The notes under the pieces were generated by a model. That model was given only the letters and a program-made list of their open reading frames with translations, made no database searches and was not told where the DNA came from. A stretch of DNA of 64,000 nucleotides, from contig DVIT01000004.1 of the NCBI GenBank assembly GCA_018711005.1, positions 22,185 to 86,184 on the forward strand. Direction: 5' to 3'. Source of the DNA: Candidatus Scybalocola faecigallinarum (lineage in GTDB: Bacteria > Bacillota > Clostridia > Lachnospirales > Lachnospiraceae). Position numbers and translations under genes: made by a program. Shown in pieces: positions 16,491-25,573 of the stretch (its first letter is position 1; each line of letters begins with the position of its first letter).

Positions 16491-17140
16491 TTTTCTAAAT
16501 TCAGTTCCTCCCAATATTCTTCCAGGCACAGTCCCCGGTCAGTGATGATCCGGGCATGAGGGACACCTACATAACGGAAGTGCCATGGCTCCTCGCTGAT
16601 GCCGGTAATGGCTTCTTTTTCTTTGGTATACCGCAGGATAAATCCGTAATCCGGGGCCAGTGCCCGGAAATGGCCGCAGATACCGTCATAGGGAAATTCC
16701 GGGCAAATAAAATCCATATGCTCCATGGTCAGGCCAAGATCAATGGCCAGTCCGGTTTCATGTTCGCTGCATCCGGGCCAGGCGACATATTTCCGGGTAA
16801 AATCCTCACCGTTTTCGGTAAGAGAGCTGCGGTAGATTTCTACCTGCTCTTTAAAGGAACGCCAGCCGCTGACGGCGGTAATGGCAGCTCCGGCAGAGAT
16901 GGCCGATAAAAGATTTTTCAGCGCCCGGGCGGCTTCATCCAGCAAAAGAACCTTCTGGCCCGGCATGACCGGCATAAATGAGGAAACGTCTGTTAAGGCT
17001 TTTGGCGTTTCAAAGGCATTTTTCAGGGCATGGCTCCGGTTGACCAGGATCAGCGGGGATATAGGATTTTCCTTGTGGGAAGGAATGTTCATGCTGCTGT
17101 GCATAGGGCTTTCATTGCGGGTTAATGCTGTTGTTTTCAT
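16487..17140 (-). CDS. vanXY: VanXY-type D,D-dipeptidase/D,D-carboxypeptidase (M15)
   Basis: 217 residues with all zinc and catalytic residues of the M15B family: SGWRS (residues 91-95), SEHETGLAIDLG with ligands His127 and Asp134, and EEPWHFRYVG with catalytic Glu184 and ligand His187. No signal peptide or membrane anchor is seen, as in cytoplasmic VanXY of vanC operons. Such enzymes remove D-Ala-D-Ala and D-Ala-ended pentapeptide. The ATG overlaps the ligase stop (ATGA) and has GGAGG upstream. A VanY-only activity cannot be excluded. Confidence 0.88.
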   Translation of the reverse strand: MKTTALTRNESPMHSSMNIPSHKENPISPLILVNRSHALKNAFETPKALTDVSSFMPVMPGQKVLLLDEAARALKNLLSAISAGAAITAVSGWRSFKEQVEIYRSSLTENGEDFTRKYVAWPGCSEHETGLAIDLGLTMEHMDFICPEFPYDGICGHFRALAPDYGFILRYTKEKEAITGISEEPWHFRYVGVPHARIITDRGLCLEEYWEELNLEK

Positions 17141-18216
17141 AAGGACACCTCCATTTGTATAAGCTGATCAATTATCTGTTCAAAAGAAATACCGGCGCTT
17201 TGCATCATTCCGGGAAAACGGCTGTGAGGTGTGAATCCGGGAATGGTGTTGACTTCGTTAAAGCAGATTTCGCCGGAAGGCATAAGGAACATGTCGATCC
17301 GGGCAAAATCCCGGCAGTCCAGGATCCGGTAAATGCGCCGGGCCACAGCCTTGATCTCATTGGCTTTTTCACGGGAAATCCGTGCCGGAACATAAATCTG
17401 TGAGCTTTTCAGAGTATATTTTTCTTCATAATCAAAAAATCCGCCGGACAGCTGGATTTCATCCACATCGCCTATGGTCAGGGTTTCATTGCCCATAACT
17501 GCGCAGCCCACTTCAAAACCGTCAATATTTTCCTCAAGGATCACCTGGCGGTCATGGTCAAAGGCCTGACATATGGCAGGGGCCAGATCTTCTTTACGGG
17601 TAACTTTTGTAATGCCAAAAGACGATCCTGCGCATACAGGCTTTACAAATAAGGGCAGGGTCAGCCCTTTATTTTCAAGCGCATTTAAAAGGTTATCGCT
17701 GGCTTTTTCCGGCTGTGCCGAAAAGTCTGTCAGCATCTCCCGGTCAAGAATATGGGACTTGGGTACCCGTATACCTGCGGCGCCGACCAGCCGGTGGGCC
17801 ATGTCTTTGTTCATGCACAGGGCAGAGCTTAAGGTTTTGCAGCCGATCACCGGGATCCGGGCCATTTCCAAAAGCCCCTGGACTGTGCCATCCTCGCCGT
17901 TTTTCCCGTGAAGGATGGGAAATACGCCGTCCAGGGCAAGCCTGGTGATGTGGTTTCCTTCAAAAATCCATAAGCTTTGCTCTGCGGCATCCGGCGGAAT
18001 AATGGCCCGGCGGCAGGACGCATCCTCGAACCAGGTGTTGTTTGCAATCTTTTTCGGATCGCCGTTAAAGTACAGCCACTGGCCCTGGCGGGTGATCCCG
18101 ATAAGCACCGGGAGATATTTTGTATGATCCATGTGGGTGATCACGCCGTAGGCGGATTCCAGAGACACATTGTATTCTGTAGAATTTCCTCCAAATAAGA
18201 TTCCTATATTTTTCAT
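17137..18216 (-). CDS. vanC: VanC/VanG-class D-alanine-D-serine ligase
   Basis: ATP-grasp ligase of 359 residues. N-terminal ILFGGNSTEYNVSLESA; FPILHGKNGEDGTVQGLLE (residues ~99-117); SALCMNK; KPVCAGSSFGITKV; omega-loop FFDYEEKYTL with EKY at 265-267; C-terminal FNEVNTIPGFTPHSRFPGMM. These match VanC/E/G ligases, which make D-Ala-D-Ser. The ATG at 18216 has GGAGG 8 bases upstream; it begins a four-gene overlapping operon (ligase, VanXY, split VanT) in the classical vanC order. Housekeeping Ddl is the alternative, but Ddl is not normally linked to VanXY and VanT. Confidence 0.88.
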   Translation of the reverse strand: MKNIGILFGGNSTEYNVSLESAYGVITHMDHTKYLPVLIGITRQGQWLYFNGDPKKIANNTWFEDASCRRAIIPPDAAEQSLWIFEGNHITRLALDGVFPILHGKNGEDGTVQGLLEMARIPVIGCKTLSSALCMNKDMAHRLVGAAGIRVPKSHILDREMLTDFSAQPEKASDNLLNALENKGLTLPLFVKPVCAGSSFGITKVTRKEDLAPAICQAFDHDRQVILEENIDGFEVGCAVMGNETLTIGDVDEIQLSGGFFDYEEKYTLKSSQIYVPARISREKANEIKAVARRIYRILDCRDFARIDMFLMPSGEICFNEVNTIPGFTPHSRFPGMMQSAGISFEQIIDQLIQMEVSL

Positions 18217-18525
18217 TGGTAAAACCTCCTCTTTATGCAGCCATTCAATGGGATAAACTCTTATCATGTTTTATGGTATCTGAACCAGCTTACAGGTCTG
18301 TGACAGGCCGGGTGACAAAATTGTCATGATACATTATGTCTAGTGTAATCTGGGATTGGGGAAGATGCTTTAAGCAAAGGCTATGAATTTATTGAGAATT
18401 TATTAGGACATCGTTTCGCTGTCTAAACGGTTGCTTTGTTAGAGATAAAATATTTTTGACCCGAACTTGAGAATGTGCTACTATGGTTCTGTGAAACATT
18501 CTCATAAAAACTGAAAGGAGCAGCA
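18217..18525. promoter_or_regulatory. Divergent control region of the van-type operon and fbp
   Basis: A perfect 14-base palindrome TGACAAAATTGTCA lies at 18313-18326, about 100 bases before the ligase start, and may be an operator; its regulator is not in the window. The fbp promoter is TTGACC (18456-18461), 17 bases, TACTAT (18479-18484), 42 bases before the fbp start. No gene is seen in between. Confidence 0.65.
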
Positions 18526-20463
18526 ATGAGAGATTTAGCTTATTTAAAGCTTTTATCAAAAGAATATCCAACTATTAAAGAAGCAACCAGCGAGATCATT
18601 AATCTGTCAGCCATTTGCGGCCTGCCCAAGGGAACAGAGTATTTTTTCAGTGATCTTCACGGAGAATATGAGGCATTTATCCATTTGCTCCGAAGTGCGT
18701 CCGGTATTATACGGGAAAAAATACGGCTGACCTTTGGCCATCTTTTGTCTGAGGATGAGCAGGTATGTCTGGCTAATCTGATCTATTATCCGGTTAAAAA
18801 TCTGGAGAGCCTTAGAAAGCAGGGCGGCTATACCCGGGACTGGCAGCGGATCACCATTTACCGCCTTGTCCAGATCTGTAAGGAGGTATCCTCCAAGTAC
18901 ACCCGTTCCAAGGTGCGTAAAAAAATGCCCCGGGAATTTGCTTACGTGATCGATGAGCTGCTCCATGTGGATTATGATGATGAAAATAAGGAGCTGTATT
19001 ACAGTGAGATCATCCATTCTATCATAGACAATGATGTGGCAGATAAGTTTATTATTGCCCTGTGCGAACTGATCCAAAATCTGACCATTGATAATCTGCA
19101 TATTATTGGAGATATTTTCGACCGGGGACCAAGAGCGGACATTATTATGAATGAACTGATGCATTTCCACGATGTGGATATTCAGTGGGGCAATCATGAT
19201 ATTTCGTGGATGGGAGCCGCTGCAGGAAGCGTGGCATGCATCTGCAATGTGCTGCGTATTGCCATCAGCTATAACAGTTTTGATATTCTTGAAGATGGCT
19301 ATGGCATTAATTTAAGGCCTTTATCCATGTTTGCAGCCCGGGTGTACCAGGACGATCCGTGCAGCCATTTTGTGCCAAAGATCCTGGATGAAAATATTTA
19401 TGATGCTGTAGATCCCGGACTGGCGGCCCGGATGCACAAGGCTATTGCCATCATGCAGTTTAAGGTGGAAGGCGCCATCATTAAACGGCATCCGGAATTT
19501 CTTATGGACGACCGGATCCTGCTGGAACATGTGGATTTTGACAAAGGGACAGTGTCTTTAGACGGCAGGGAATATCCTATGCTGGATATGAACTTCCCGA
19601 CAGTGGATCCTAAAGATCCTCTGGCCCTGACCCCGGAGGAAGAAACGCTTTTGCGTACACTGCGGGCTTCCTTTATGCACAGCGATCTTTTGCAGCGCCA
19701 TATAAAGTTTTTGTATTCTCATGGAGATATGTATAAATGCTGTAATTCCAACCTGCTGTACCACGGCTGTATTCCCATGAAGGCTGACGGAAGCTTTGAC
19801 AGCATAAAGACAGAGGACGGCATATATTACGGCCGGAGCCTGATGGATTATTTTAATACTCAGGTGCGCAATGCTTATCTTATGCCGGAGGGATCCCCTC
19901 AAAAGCAGTGGGGGCTGGATCTTATGTGGTATTTATGGTGCGGCGCCCGCTCCCCATTGTTTGGCAAGAGCAAAATGGCTACGTTTGAACATTATTTTAT
20001 TGAGGACAAGGCAACGCATAAAGAAACAATGAATCCCTACTACAGTCTCAGTGTAAAGGAAGAATACTGTGATCGTATCCTGGAAGAATTTGGACTTCCC
20101 AAAGAAGGTTCTCATATTATTAACGGTCATGTGCCGGTAAAACTGAAAGACGGCGAGACGCCGGTAAAGGCCGGGGGCAAGCTGTTTATTATTGACGGAG
20201 GGCTGTCTAAAGCCTACCAGGCAACCACGGGCATTGCCGGATATACGCTGATCTATAATTCCCATCATCTGGCCCTGGCAGAGCATAAGCCCTTTCACCC
20301 GGATCAGGAAAGCACCCCCAAGGTTCATGTGGTGGAGAAAATGAAAACCCGCGTCATGGTGGCGGACACAGATAAAGGCCGGGAGCTGAAAGAGCAGATC
20401 AGTGATCTGAAAGCATTGGTCGCAGCCTATCAGGCAGGAGATCTGAAGGAAAGAGCGGAGTAG
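18526..20463 (+). CDS. fbp: Fructose-1,6-bisphosphatase class III
   Basis: 645 residues, the usual length of the Firmicute class III enzyme, which removes the 1-phosphate of fructose 1,6-bisphosphate in gluconeogenesis. Metallophosphatase motifs: FSDLHGEYEAF (Asp/His near residue 43), GDIFDRGPRAD (~195-205), WGNHDISWMG (~225-234), and INGHVPVK near the end. GAAAGGAGC precedes the ATG by 6 bases. It has its own sigma-A-type promoter and ends at the hairpin 20475-20515. Confidence 0.95.
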   Translation: MRDLAYLKLLSKEYPTIKEATSEIINLSAICGLPKGTEYFFSDLHGEYEAFIHLLRSASGIIREKIRLTFGHLLSEDEQVCLANLIYYPVKNLESLRKQGGYTRDWQRITIYRLVQICKEVSSKYTRSKVRKKMPREFAYVIDELLHVDYDDENKELYYSEIIHSIIDNDVADKFIIALCELIQNLTIDNLHIIGDIFDRGPRADIIMNELMHFHDVDIQWGNHDISWMGAAAGSVACICNVLRIAISYNSFDILEDGYGINLRPLSMFAARVYQDDPCSHFVPKILDENIYDAVDPGLAARMHKAIAIMQFKVEGAIIKRHPEFLMDDRILLEHVDFDKGTVSLDGREYPMLDMNFPTVDPKDPLALTPEEETLLRTLRASFMHSDLLQRHIKFLYSHGDMYKCCNSNLLYHGCIPMKADGSFDSIKTEDGIYYGRSLMDYFNTQVRNAYLMPEGSPQKQWGLDLMWYLWCGARSPLFGKSKMATFEHYFIEDKATHKETMNPYYSLSVKEEYCDRILEEFGLPKEGSHIINGHVPVKLKDGETPVKAGGKLFIIDGGLSKAYQATTGIAGYTLIYNSHHLALAEHKPFHPDQESTPKVHVVEKMKTRVMVADTDKGRELKEQISDLKALVAAYQAGDLKERAE

Positions 20464-20474
20464 GGGACAGAAAG

Positions 20475-20515
20475 TTTTATAGCCAGTGTCAGAAGTTTTG
20501 ACGCTGGCTATAAAA
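20475..20515. terminator. Bidirectional terminator between fbp and tetR
   Basis: TTTTATAGCCAGTGTCA pairs with TGACGCTGGCTATAAAA (one G-T pair) around a 7-base loop; T runs close both sides. Confidence 0.8.
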
Positions 20516-20530
20516 ATAAAAGCTTTGAGA

Positions 20531-21142
20531 TTAGGAATCTTTATGTTTGTTAAAAAGCATGTCTGAGATTTGGTCAAATGGAACCGGTTTGAAACGATCC
20601 GGAAAATTACCGGATATTTCTCTGGCACCGACCATGTAACCAACAAACAGATTTGCCAGCAGCTGGGAATTGCCTTGGCGAATTTCCCCTTGTTTTTGTC
20701 CAAATTCAATAATTGGGACAATCGTAGTATGGATCATATCTTTTCCCGTAGTAAAAAGTTCCCACGCTTTTTGACGATAGTAGGGCGTAGAGTTAAGAGC
20801 ATTCATTAACTGTGGTCTCAGATTTGAATGAATCGTGTCTTTTTTGGAAGTAGAAATAAAGGTGTTATAATGATCACGCAGAGTGGAAATGGCCGAATGA
20901 TCGATGATTTCTATATGAAATTTTTGATTTTGTGCGGCTGCCCATTCTGCCAGTAATGTATCCATGATTGCTTTTTTACTATCAAAATACTTATAGATAA
21001 GCCCTTCGCTGCAGCCGGCTTCTGCAGCCAGCTGTTTTGTTGAAGTCTTGTCGTATCCATTTTCTGCAAATAGCCGGCAGGCTGTATCTAACAATATTTC
21101 CCTGCGTTCTTCTCCGGGAAGTCTTGACTTTTTCTTTTCCAT
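20531..21142 (-). CDS. TetR/AcrR family transcriptional regulator
   Basis: 203 residues. N-terminal helix-turn-helix ILLDTACRLFAENGYDKTST followed by AAEAGCSEGLIYKYFDSKKAI (residues ~15-57); the helical C-terminal part is the ligand domain. It is divergent from the esterase lipoprotein gene, and two palindromes in the gap match TetR-type operators, so it probably represses both itself and the esterase. Ligand unknown. Confidence 0.92.
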   Translation of the reverse strand: MEKKKSRLPGEERREILLDTACRLFAENGYDKTSTKQLAAEAGCSEGLIYKYFDSKKAIMDTLLAEWAAAQNQKFHIEIIDHSAISTLRDHYNTFISTSKKDTIHSNLRPQLMNALNSTPYYRQKAWELFTTGKDMIHTTIVPIIEFGQKQGEIRQGNSQLLANLFVGYMVGAREISGNFPDRFKPVPFDQISDMLFNKHKDS

Positions 21143-21459
21143 AGCATTCCTCTTTATTAAATAAAATCATGTTTTCAGGGGCTGATTGTGATATATGAGT
21201 GCATTGTATTTGTAAGAATACAATCTTCAATTTATCATAACACAACCCCGGAAATATTTGTAGCGTTATTTAAAAAGTAAGTGAACATTCACTAAAAAAC
21301 AAAGAAATATTTGTGGAAAAAATATATAGAAATTCTTGAGCGTTCTTGCTATACTGTTTTTAGTAAGTGAGCAATCACTTACCAAAGCAAAACAAAGGAA
21401 GTTCACAGAAGAATAGTTGTATACTCTTGAAGAACAGATCCTAAAGGAGGAAAAAGAAA
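21143..21459. promoter_or_regulatory. Divergent promoter with two TetR operator palindromes
   Basis: Operator 1, 21278-21295: TAAGTGA-ACAT-TCACTAA with 5-bp core arms. Operator 2, 21363-21382: GTAAGTGA-GCAA-TCACTTAC, perfect 8-bp arms. Operator 2 lies directly after an extended -10 box (TGCTATACT, 21347-21355) reading toward the esterase, where a bound repressor would block initiation. Confidence 0.75.
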
Positions 21460-23034
21460 ATGATGAAAACAAGATTACTGGTTTTAACTTCTGCAGTTGC
21501 TGTGACGGCTATGATTATAGGATGCAGCGATCCGGCTGTGGAATCCGAAAATATCCAAATAACGGATAATGCTTCGGTAGCAGAGTCTGATGATTTAGAG
21601 AAAAGTACATCTGACATCTCTGAGGAATCAGCTGCAGACACAATTTCACAAGAAAATAGTGGAGTTACGGTAGTTACAGATATATCTCAATTATCTGCTC
21701 AGCCTGCCTATGGCGCAAATACAGACTATGCTTACTGGACGACGATACCTTATATGGTGGAGGATGCTCAGATTCAGTTTACGGCTACTGTTTCCGCAGA
21801 TGAAGCTTTGGAAGCTTTTGAAGTTCAATGTCAGTTTTTTGAGGACCAGTTGGCGACAGTGGAGTATGTGGAGGGTACGTTGACTACCACACAAGATAAT
21901 ACGGGATTTATGACAGACATTGCGCCGGATGTTGTACAATATGCCATTGATCAGGATATATGGCTGACAACAGATAATTGCCCGGCAGAATATGGGGTGT
22001 TTTCAGATCCGGGAGATGAACCGGCACCTGTAAATTATGTAGAGGATACAAGACCTTTATATATTCAGGCAGGGGTATACGAAGAAGATTTTGAAAGAAG
22101 TAATGCCAGCTTAAACGGCCTGGCTACATCAATTAAGGACGAAAACCTGGCACAGTATAAGCAGCCTTGTGAGATAAAGGGCACTGTAGAATCTGTGGAA
22201 TATGATACATATTATTATGCCAAGGATCTGGCTGATGGGGATGCTCAAAGCCACGCAACGCCGATTACAAAAACCGCTTATGTATATCTTCCGGCTGGTT
22301 ATGATAATACCAAACAATATAATATCCTGTATTTACTTCATGGTGGTGGAGATTATGCAGGGAAATGGTTTTCGCAGCAGGATACTGCCGATGGCGAGCT
22401 GGGAACCGGATATGCAGTGAACATATTGGACAATCTGTTTGCCAATGGTGCTGCAGAGCCGTTTATTGTAGTTACTCCCGGACTGTATAATGATGGAGAA
22501 GAAGGAACTCAGGAGCTTACAGGATTTACAGAGACCTATGGTTATGAGCTGAGAGATCTGATCACGGTTGTAGAACAAAAATATTCTACTTATGCAGAAG
22601 ATGTAACAGAAGAAGCCTTGATTGCAAGCCGCGACCATCGTGGTTTTGCCGGGCTTTCCATGGGCTCTATTACAACCTGGCATTCAGCCATTGTCAACTG
22701 TCTTGATATTGTAAGCTGGTTTGGTAATATGTCAGGAGGCCCTTCTGCAGATCAGAAAGAAGCTGAAGATTATACAAGCAATGTTATTATTCCTGCGATT
22801 GAGGAAGGGGCAGCTAAAGGCTACAATATTAACATGCTTTTAAGTATGAACGGTGTCCATGACATAGCACTTGAACCCCATGTTGCCACTCATAAACTGC
22901 TTGTGAAATTTGCAGAAAATAATGATGCTTTGAAGGTTGGAGAGAACTATGACTTTATCGCATCGGATGGCGCCCATACATTTGAAGCATGGAATCTGTA
23001 TCTGTATGATATGGCACAGGTGTTCTTTAAATAA
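21460..23034 (+). CDS. Lipoprotein esterase of the esterase D / feruloyl-esterase family
   Basis: 524 residues. A signal peptide with lipobox MIIGC (Cys22) shows a cell-surface lipoprotein; residues 25-70 are an S/E/D-rich spacer; ~75-190 a beta-rich domain; ~230-524 the PF00756-type alpha/beta hydrolase. Catalytic Ser is in GFAGLSMGS (near residue 398) and the His in SDGAHTFEAW. Relatives release acyl groups from xylan or ferulate esters, so it may act on plant polysaccharides. AGGAGG is 9 bases before the ATG. It appears more AT-rich than its neighbours and is TetR-controlled. Confidence 0.87.
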   Translation: MMKTRLLVLTSAVAVTAMIIGCSDPAVESENIQITDNASVAESDDLEKSTSDISEESAADTISQENSGVTVVTDISQLSAQPAYGANTDYAYWTTIPYMVEDAQIQFTATVSADEALEAFEVQCQFFEDQLATVEYVEGTLTTTQDNTGFMTDIAPDVVQYAIDQDIWLTTDNCPAEYGVFSDPGDEPAPVNYVEDTRPLYIQAGVYEEDFERSNASLNGLATSIKDENLAQYKQPCEIKGTVESVEYDTYYYAKDLADGDAQSHATPITKTAYVYLPAGYDNTKQYNILYLLHGGGDYAGKWFSQQDTADGELGTGYAVNILDNLFANGAAEPFIVVTPGLYNDGEEGTQELTGFTETYGYELRDLITVVEQKYSTYAEDVTEEALIASRDHRGFAGLSMGSITTWHSAIVNCLDIVSWFGNMSGGPSADQKEAEDYTSNVIIPAIEEGAAKGYNINMLLSMNGVHDIALEPHVATHKLLVKFAENNDALKVGENYDFIASDGAHTFEAWNLYLYDMAQVFFK

Positions 23035-23212
23035 GAATCGTTTTGAATAATATATTTTTAAATAGTAATTTCGCAATAGAGGGGTAGTAAGCATTATTAA
23101 ACGACTTGACTTTGCTGGCTTCTTTTAATATAATAAAACCAAGAAGTAAAGAAACAAAGAAAATGCGAATAAAAATAGATATTTTGCATAATATTAAGAG
23201 GAGGTAATGCAT

Positions 23213-23590
23213 ATGCCAACAGCAGTCAAGGAAAGAGGGGCTGTTAAGATGAATAGAAAGATTCTTAGCATTTCGTCAAAAAGGCAGATTACTATCCCGC
23301 AAAAGTTTTATCAGGCTTTAGGGTTTGGTGATGAAGCGGAGTGCGTTGTGCGCGGAGATGAATTAGTTATCCGCCCAGTAAAAACGGTTTCTGGGGGTGA
23401 ATTTGCTGAACAGATTCTTGCTGAGCTTATTGCAGAAGGGCTGTCTGGAGAAAAGCTGCTTTCTGAGTTTAAGAGCAGGCAGGCACAGATCAGACCTGCT
23501 GTTGAAGCCATGCTGTCTGATGCAGAAGATGTAGCAGCAGGAAAAGGTGAGTTTGCTACATATGATGATGTATTTGGAATGGAGGATTAA
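23213..23590 (+). CDS. AbrB/MazE-type antitoxin
   Basis: About 125 residues. The N-terminal SpoVT/AbrB swapped-hairpin domain is ILSISSKRQITIPQKFYQAL with GDEAECVVRGDELVIRPV (residues ~15-58); the acidic helical C-terminus should bind the toxin. The ATG at 23213 has GGAGG 8 bases upstream (23207 is too close). The toxin gene starts 3 bases after the stop. It probably represses its own promoter, as antitoxins of this class do. Confidence 0.85.
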   Translation: MPTAVKERGAVKMNRKILSISSKRQITIPQKFYQALGFGDEAECVVRGDELVIRPVKTVSGGEFAEQILAELIAEGLSGEKLLSEFKSRQAQIRPAVEAMLSDAEDVAAGKGEFATYDDVFGMED

Positions 23591-23593
23591 GTT

Positions 23594-23887
23594 ATGCTTC
23601 AAGTACGATTTCTTCCTCCTGCGGCAAGATTTATTAAAAAGCTGAAAGATAAAACGTTAAAAGAACTATACAAAAAGGCAATTAATGATATTTGTGAAGA
23701 TTATACTATTGGTGAAGAAAAAACTGGCGATTTGAGCGGTGTTTTTGGCTACGACATTTATTACAATAAAACAAACTATGAGCTGGCATATACGATTGAG
23801 CGTGTTGATGAAGAAATTGTGGTAGTAATCATGGCCGGAACACGGGAAAATTTTTACGATCAGCTGAAACGATACCTGAAAAGATAA
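23594..23887 (+). CDS. RelE/ParE-family toxin
   Basis: 97 residues with the RelE/ParE fold: FLPPAARFIKKLKDKTLKEL, GEEKTGDLSGVFGYDIYYNK, YELAYTIERVDEEIVVVIMAGTREN-like strands. RelE-type toxins cleave mRNA at the ribosome; ParE-type ones poison gyrase. Which one applies cannot be told. Its partner lies directly upstream, and the pair ends at a strong terminator. Confidence 0.83.
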   Translation: MLQVRFLPPAARFIKKLKDKTLKELYKKAINDICEDYTIGEEKTGDLSGVFGYDIYYNKTNYELAYTIERVDEEIVVVIMAGTRENFYDQLKRYLKR

Positions 23888-23891
23888 CCCC

Positions 23892-23940
23892 AAAACCCCC
23901 TTACGTTTTCTGTTTCTGCAGAGAACGCAAGGGGGTTTTT
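23892..23940. terminator. Intrinsic terminator of the toxin-antitoxin operon
   Basis: AACCCCCTTACGTTTTCTG pairs with CAGAGAACGCAAGGGGGTT with two G-T pairs, followed by TTTTT. Confidence 0.9.
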
Positions 23941-23972
23941 ATGATCAGGTCTGTTTGAACGCGTATTCCATT

Positions 23973-25325
23973 TTACATCTTTGCAAGGATTTTTGAAAAT
24001 TTAACCCTAAAGCATATAAACGTGGTGACTGCTGCAAGGAAGTCGGCAATGGGCTCTGCCAAAAATACGGCAAAGACCTGGTCTGCCAAAAATAACGGCA
24101 GAATAAAGATCAGCGGGATCAGCAAAATGATCTTACGCAGCAGCGCCAGGAAAAGAGAAATCTTTGCTTCGCCTAAAGCGACAAAGGTCTGCTGACAGGA
24201 GTTTTGCACGCCCATCATAAACGCCGCTGCCAGGTAAATGCGCAGCGCCCAGGCAGAATAATCCTGAAGCTCCTGTGTGCTGGCAAACAGCGACACTAAA
24301 AGTCTTGGGGCCAGCATGTTCAGCAGCCAGAAGGCGGTGGAAAATGTTACGGCGCAAATAAACAGCAGCCGGAAGGCTTTTTTCACACGTTCTTTATTAT
24401 GCGCCCCGTAATTGTAGCTGACGATGGGCTGGGCGCCCTGGGCAAGTCCCATGATTGGCAGGGTGAAAAACTGCATAATACTGGAAAGGATGGTCATAGC
24501 GCCGACTGCCAGATCTCCGCCGTATTTTTGAAGGGACATATTAAAGCAGATATTTAACAGACTTTCTGTACTCTGCATAATAAATGGAGAGACGCCCAGA
24601 GCCACAACGGGAAGGATGATCTCTTTTTGCAGATGGATATTTTTCCTGCGTATTTTTAAAATACTCTTTTGGGATGTAAGGAATTTCAGCACCCAGACAC
24701 ATGAAATGGCCTGGGACAGGATGGTGGCCCAGGCTGCGCCGGCAACGCCCATGTTAAATACAAAGATAAATACAGGATCCAGCACAATGTTGATCACAGC
24801 GCCGATGATCACCGTAAGCATACTTGTTTTGGCAAAGCCCTGGGCTGAAATGAAATTGTTCAGTCCCATAGTTACAGTAACAAAGAATGTTCCCAAAACG
24901 TAAATAGACATGTAGCTCCAGCCATAGCCGATGGTATTTTCGCTGGCGCCAAAGAGCATGAGCAGCGGCTGTCCGAAAATTTCAAAGCCAACAATAAGCA
25001 GGATGGAAAGGATAATGGAAAGGGCCATGCAGTTTCCAAGGATCTTCTCAGCACCGTCATTGTCCTTCTGACCCATGCGGATCGATGCTCTGGGCGCGCC
25101 GCCCATGCCGACCAGTGCGGAAAATGCGGATATGATGGTGATAATAGGAAATGTGACGCCTACGCCGGTGAGTGCGGTGGAGCCGATTTCCGGAATGTGG
25201 CCAATATAAATACGGTCCACAATGTTGTACAGCAGATTGACCACCTGTGCCGTAATACAGGGGATTGCCAGTGATGTAAGGAGCCGTCCCACCGGGGCGG
25301 TTCCCAGCTTGTTTTCTTCTGCCAT
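23973..25325 (-). CDS. MATE family efflux transporter
   Basis: 450 residues, about twelve membrane spans. APVGRLLTSLAIPCITAQVV, LYNIVDRIYIGHIPEIGSTA and GLAQGAQPIVSYNYGA are typical of the clostridial MepA/DinF-like MATE branch. The ATG at 25325 has GGAG 9 bases upstream. It is divergent from the FAD-oxidoreductase operon, with a 15-base palindrome between them. Confidence 0.92.
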   Translation of the reverse strand: MAEENKLGTAPVGRLLTSLAIPCITAQVVNLLYNIVDRIYIGHIPEIGSTALTGVGVTFPIITIISAFSALVGMGGAPRASIRMGQKDNDGAEKILGNCMALSIILSILLIVGFEIFGQPLLMLFGASENTIGYGWSYMSIYVLGTFFVTVTMGLNNFISAQGFAKTSMLTVIIGAVINIVLDPVFIFVFNMGVAGAAWATILSQAISCVWVLKFLTSQKSILKIRRKNIHLQKEIILPVVALGVSPFIMQSTESLLNICFNMSLQKYGGDLAVGAMTILSSIMQFFTLPIMGLAQGAQPIVSYNYGAHNKERVKKAFRLLFICAVTFSTAFWLLNMLAPRLLVSLFASTQELQDYSAWALRIYLAAAFMMGVQNSCQQTFVALGEAKISLFLALLRKIILLIPLIFILPLFLADQVFAVFLAEPIADFLAAVTTFICFRVKFSKILAKM

Positions 25326-25485
25326 GTTTTTCATCTCCTGATAGTGATTTTATATTGTAAACGTTCATGCCGTATTCCAGCGGCTGCTTCACATTAAAGA
25401 TCAGGAAGTCAAACCAGCGGATATGGCAAATAACCATTATATAGCATAGCACAGCCGTCAGAGGATAGCAAATCGAAAATACCAT

Positions 25486-25521
25486 TGAGTCATTGACTCA
25501 GACTTTTTTTAAGGGTATACT
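25486..25521 (+). promoter_or_regulatory. Promoter with overlapping palindromic operator
   Basis: TTGACT (25493-25498), 17 bases, TATACT (25516-25521) drives the FAD-oxidoreductase operon. The perfect palindrome TGAGTCA-T-TGACTCA (25486-25500) covers the -35 box, so a dimeric regulator bound there should repress. The regulator is not identified. Confidence 0.65.
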
Positions 25522-25573
25522 ATATGACGAAAATGACAATAATGGTAAACAGTTTGTTTATAGAAACAGCACG

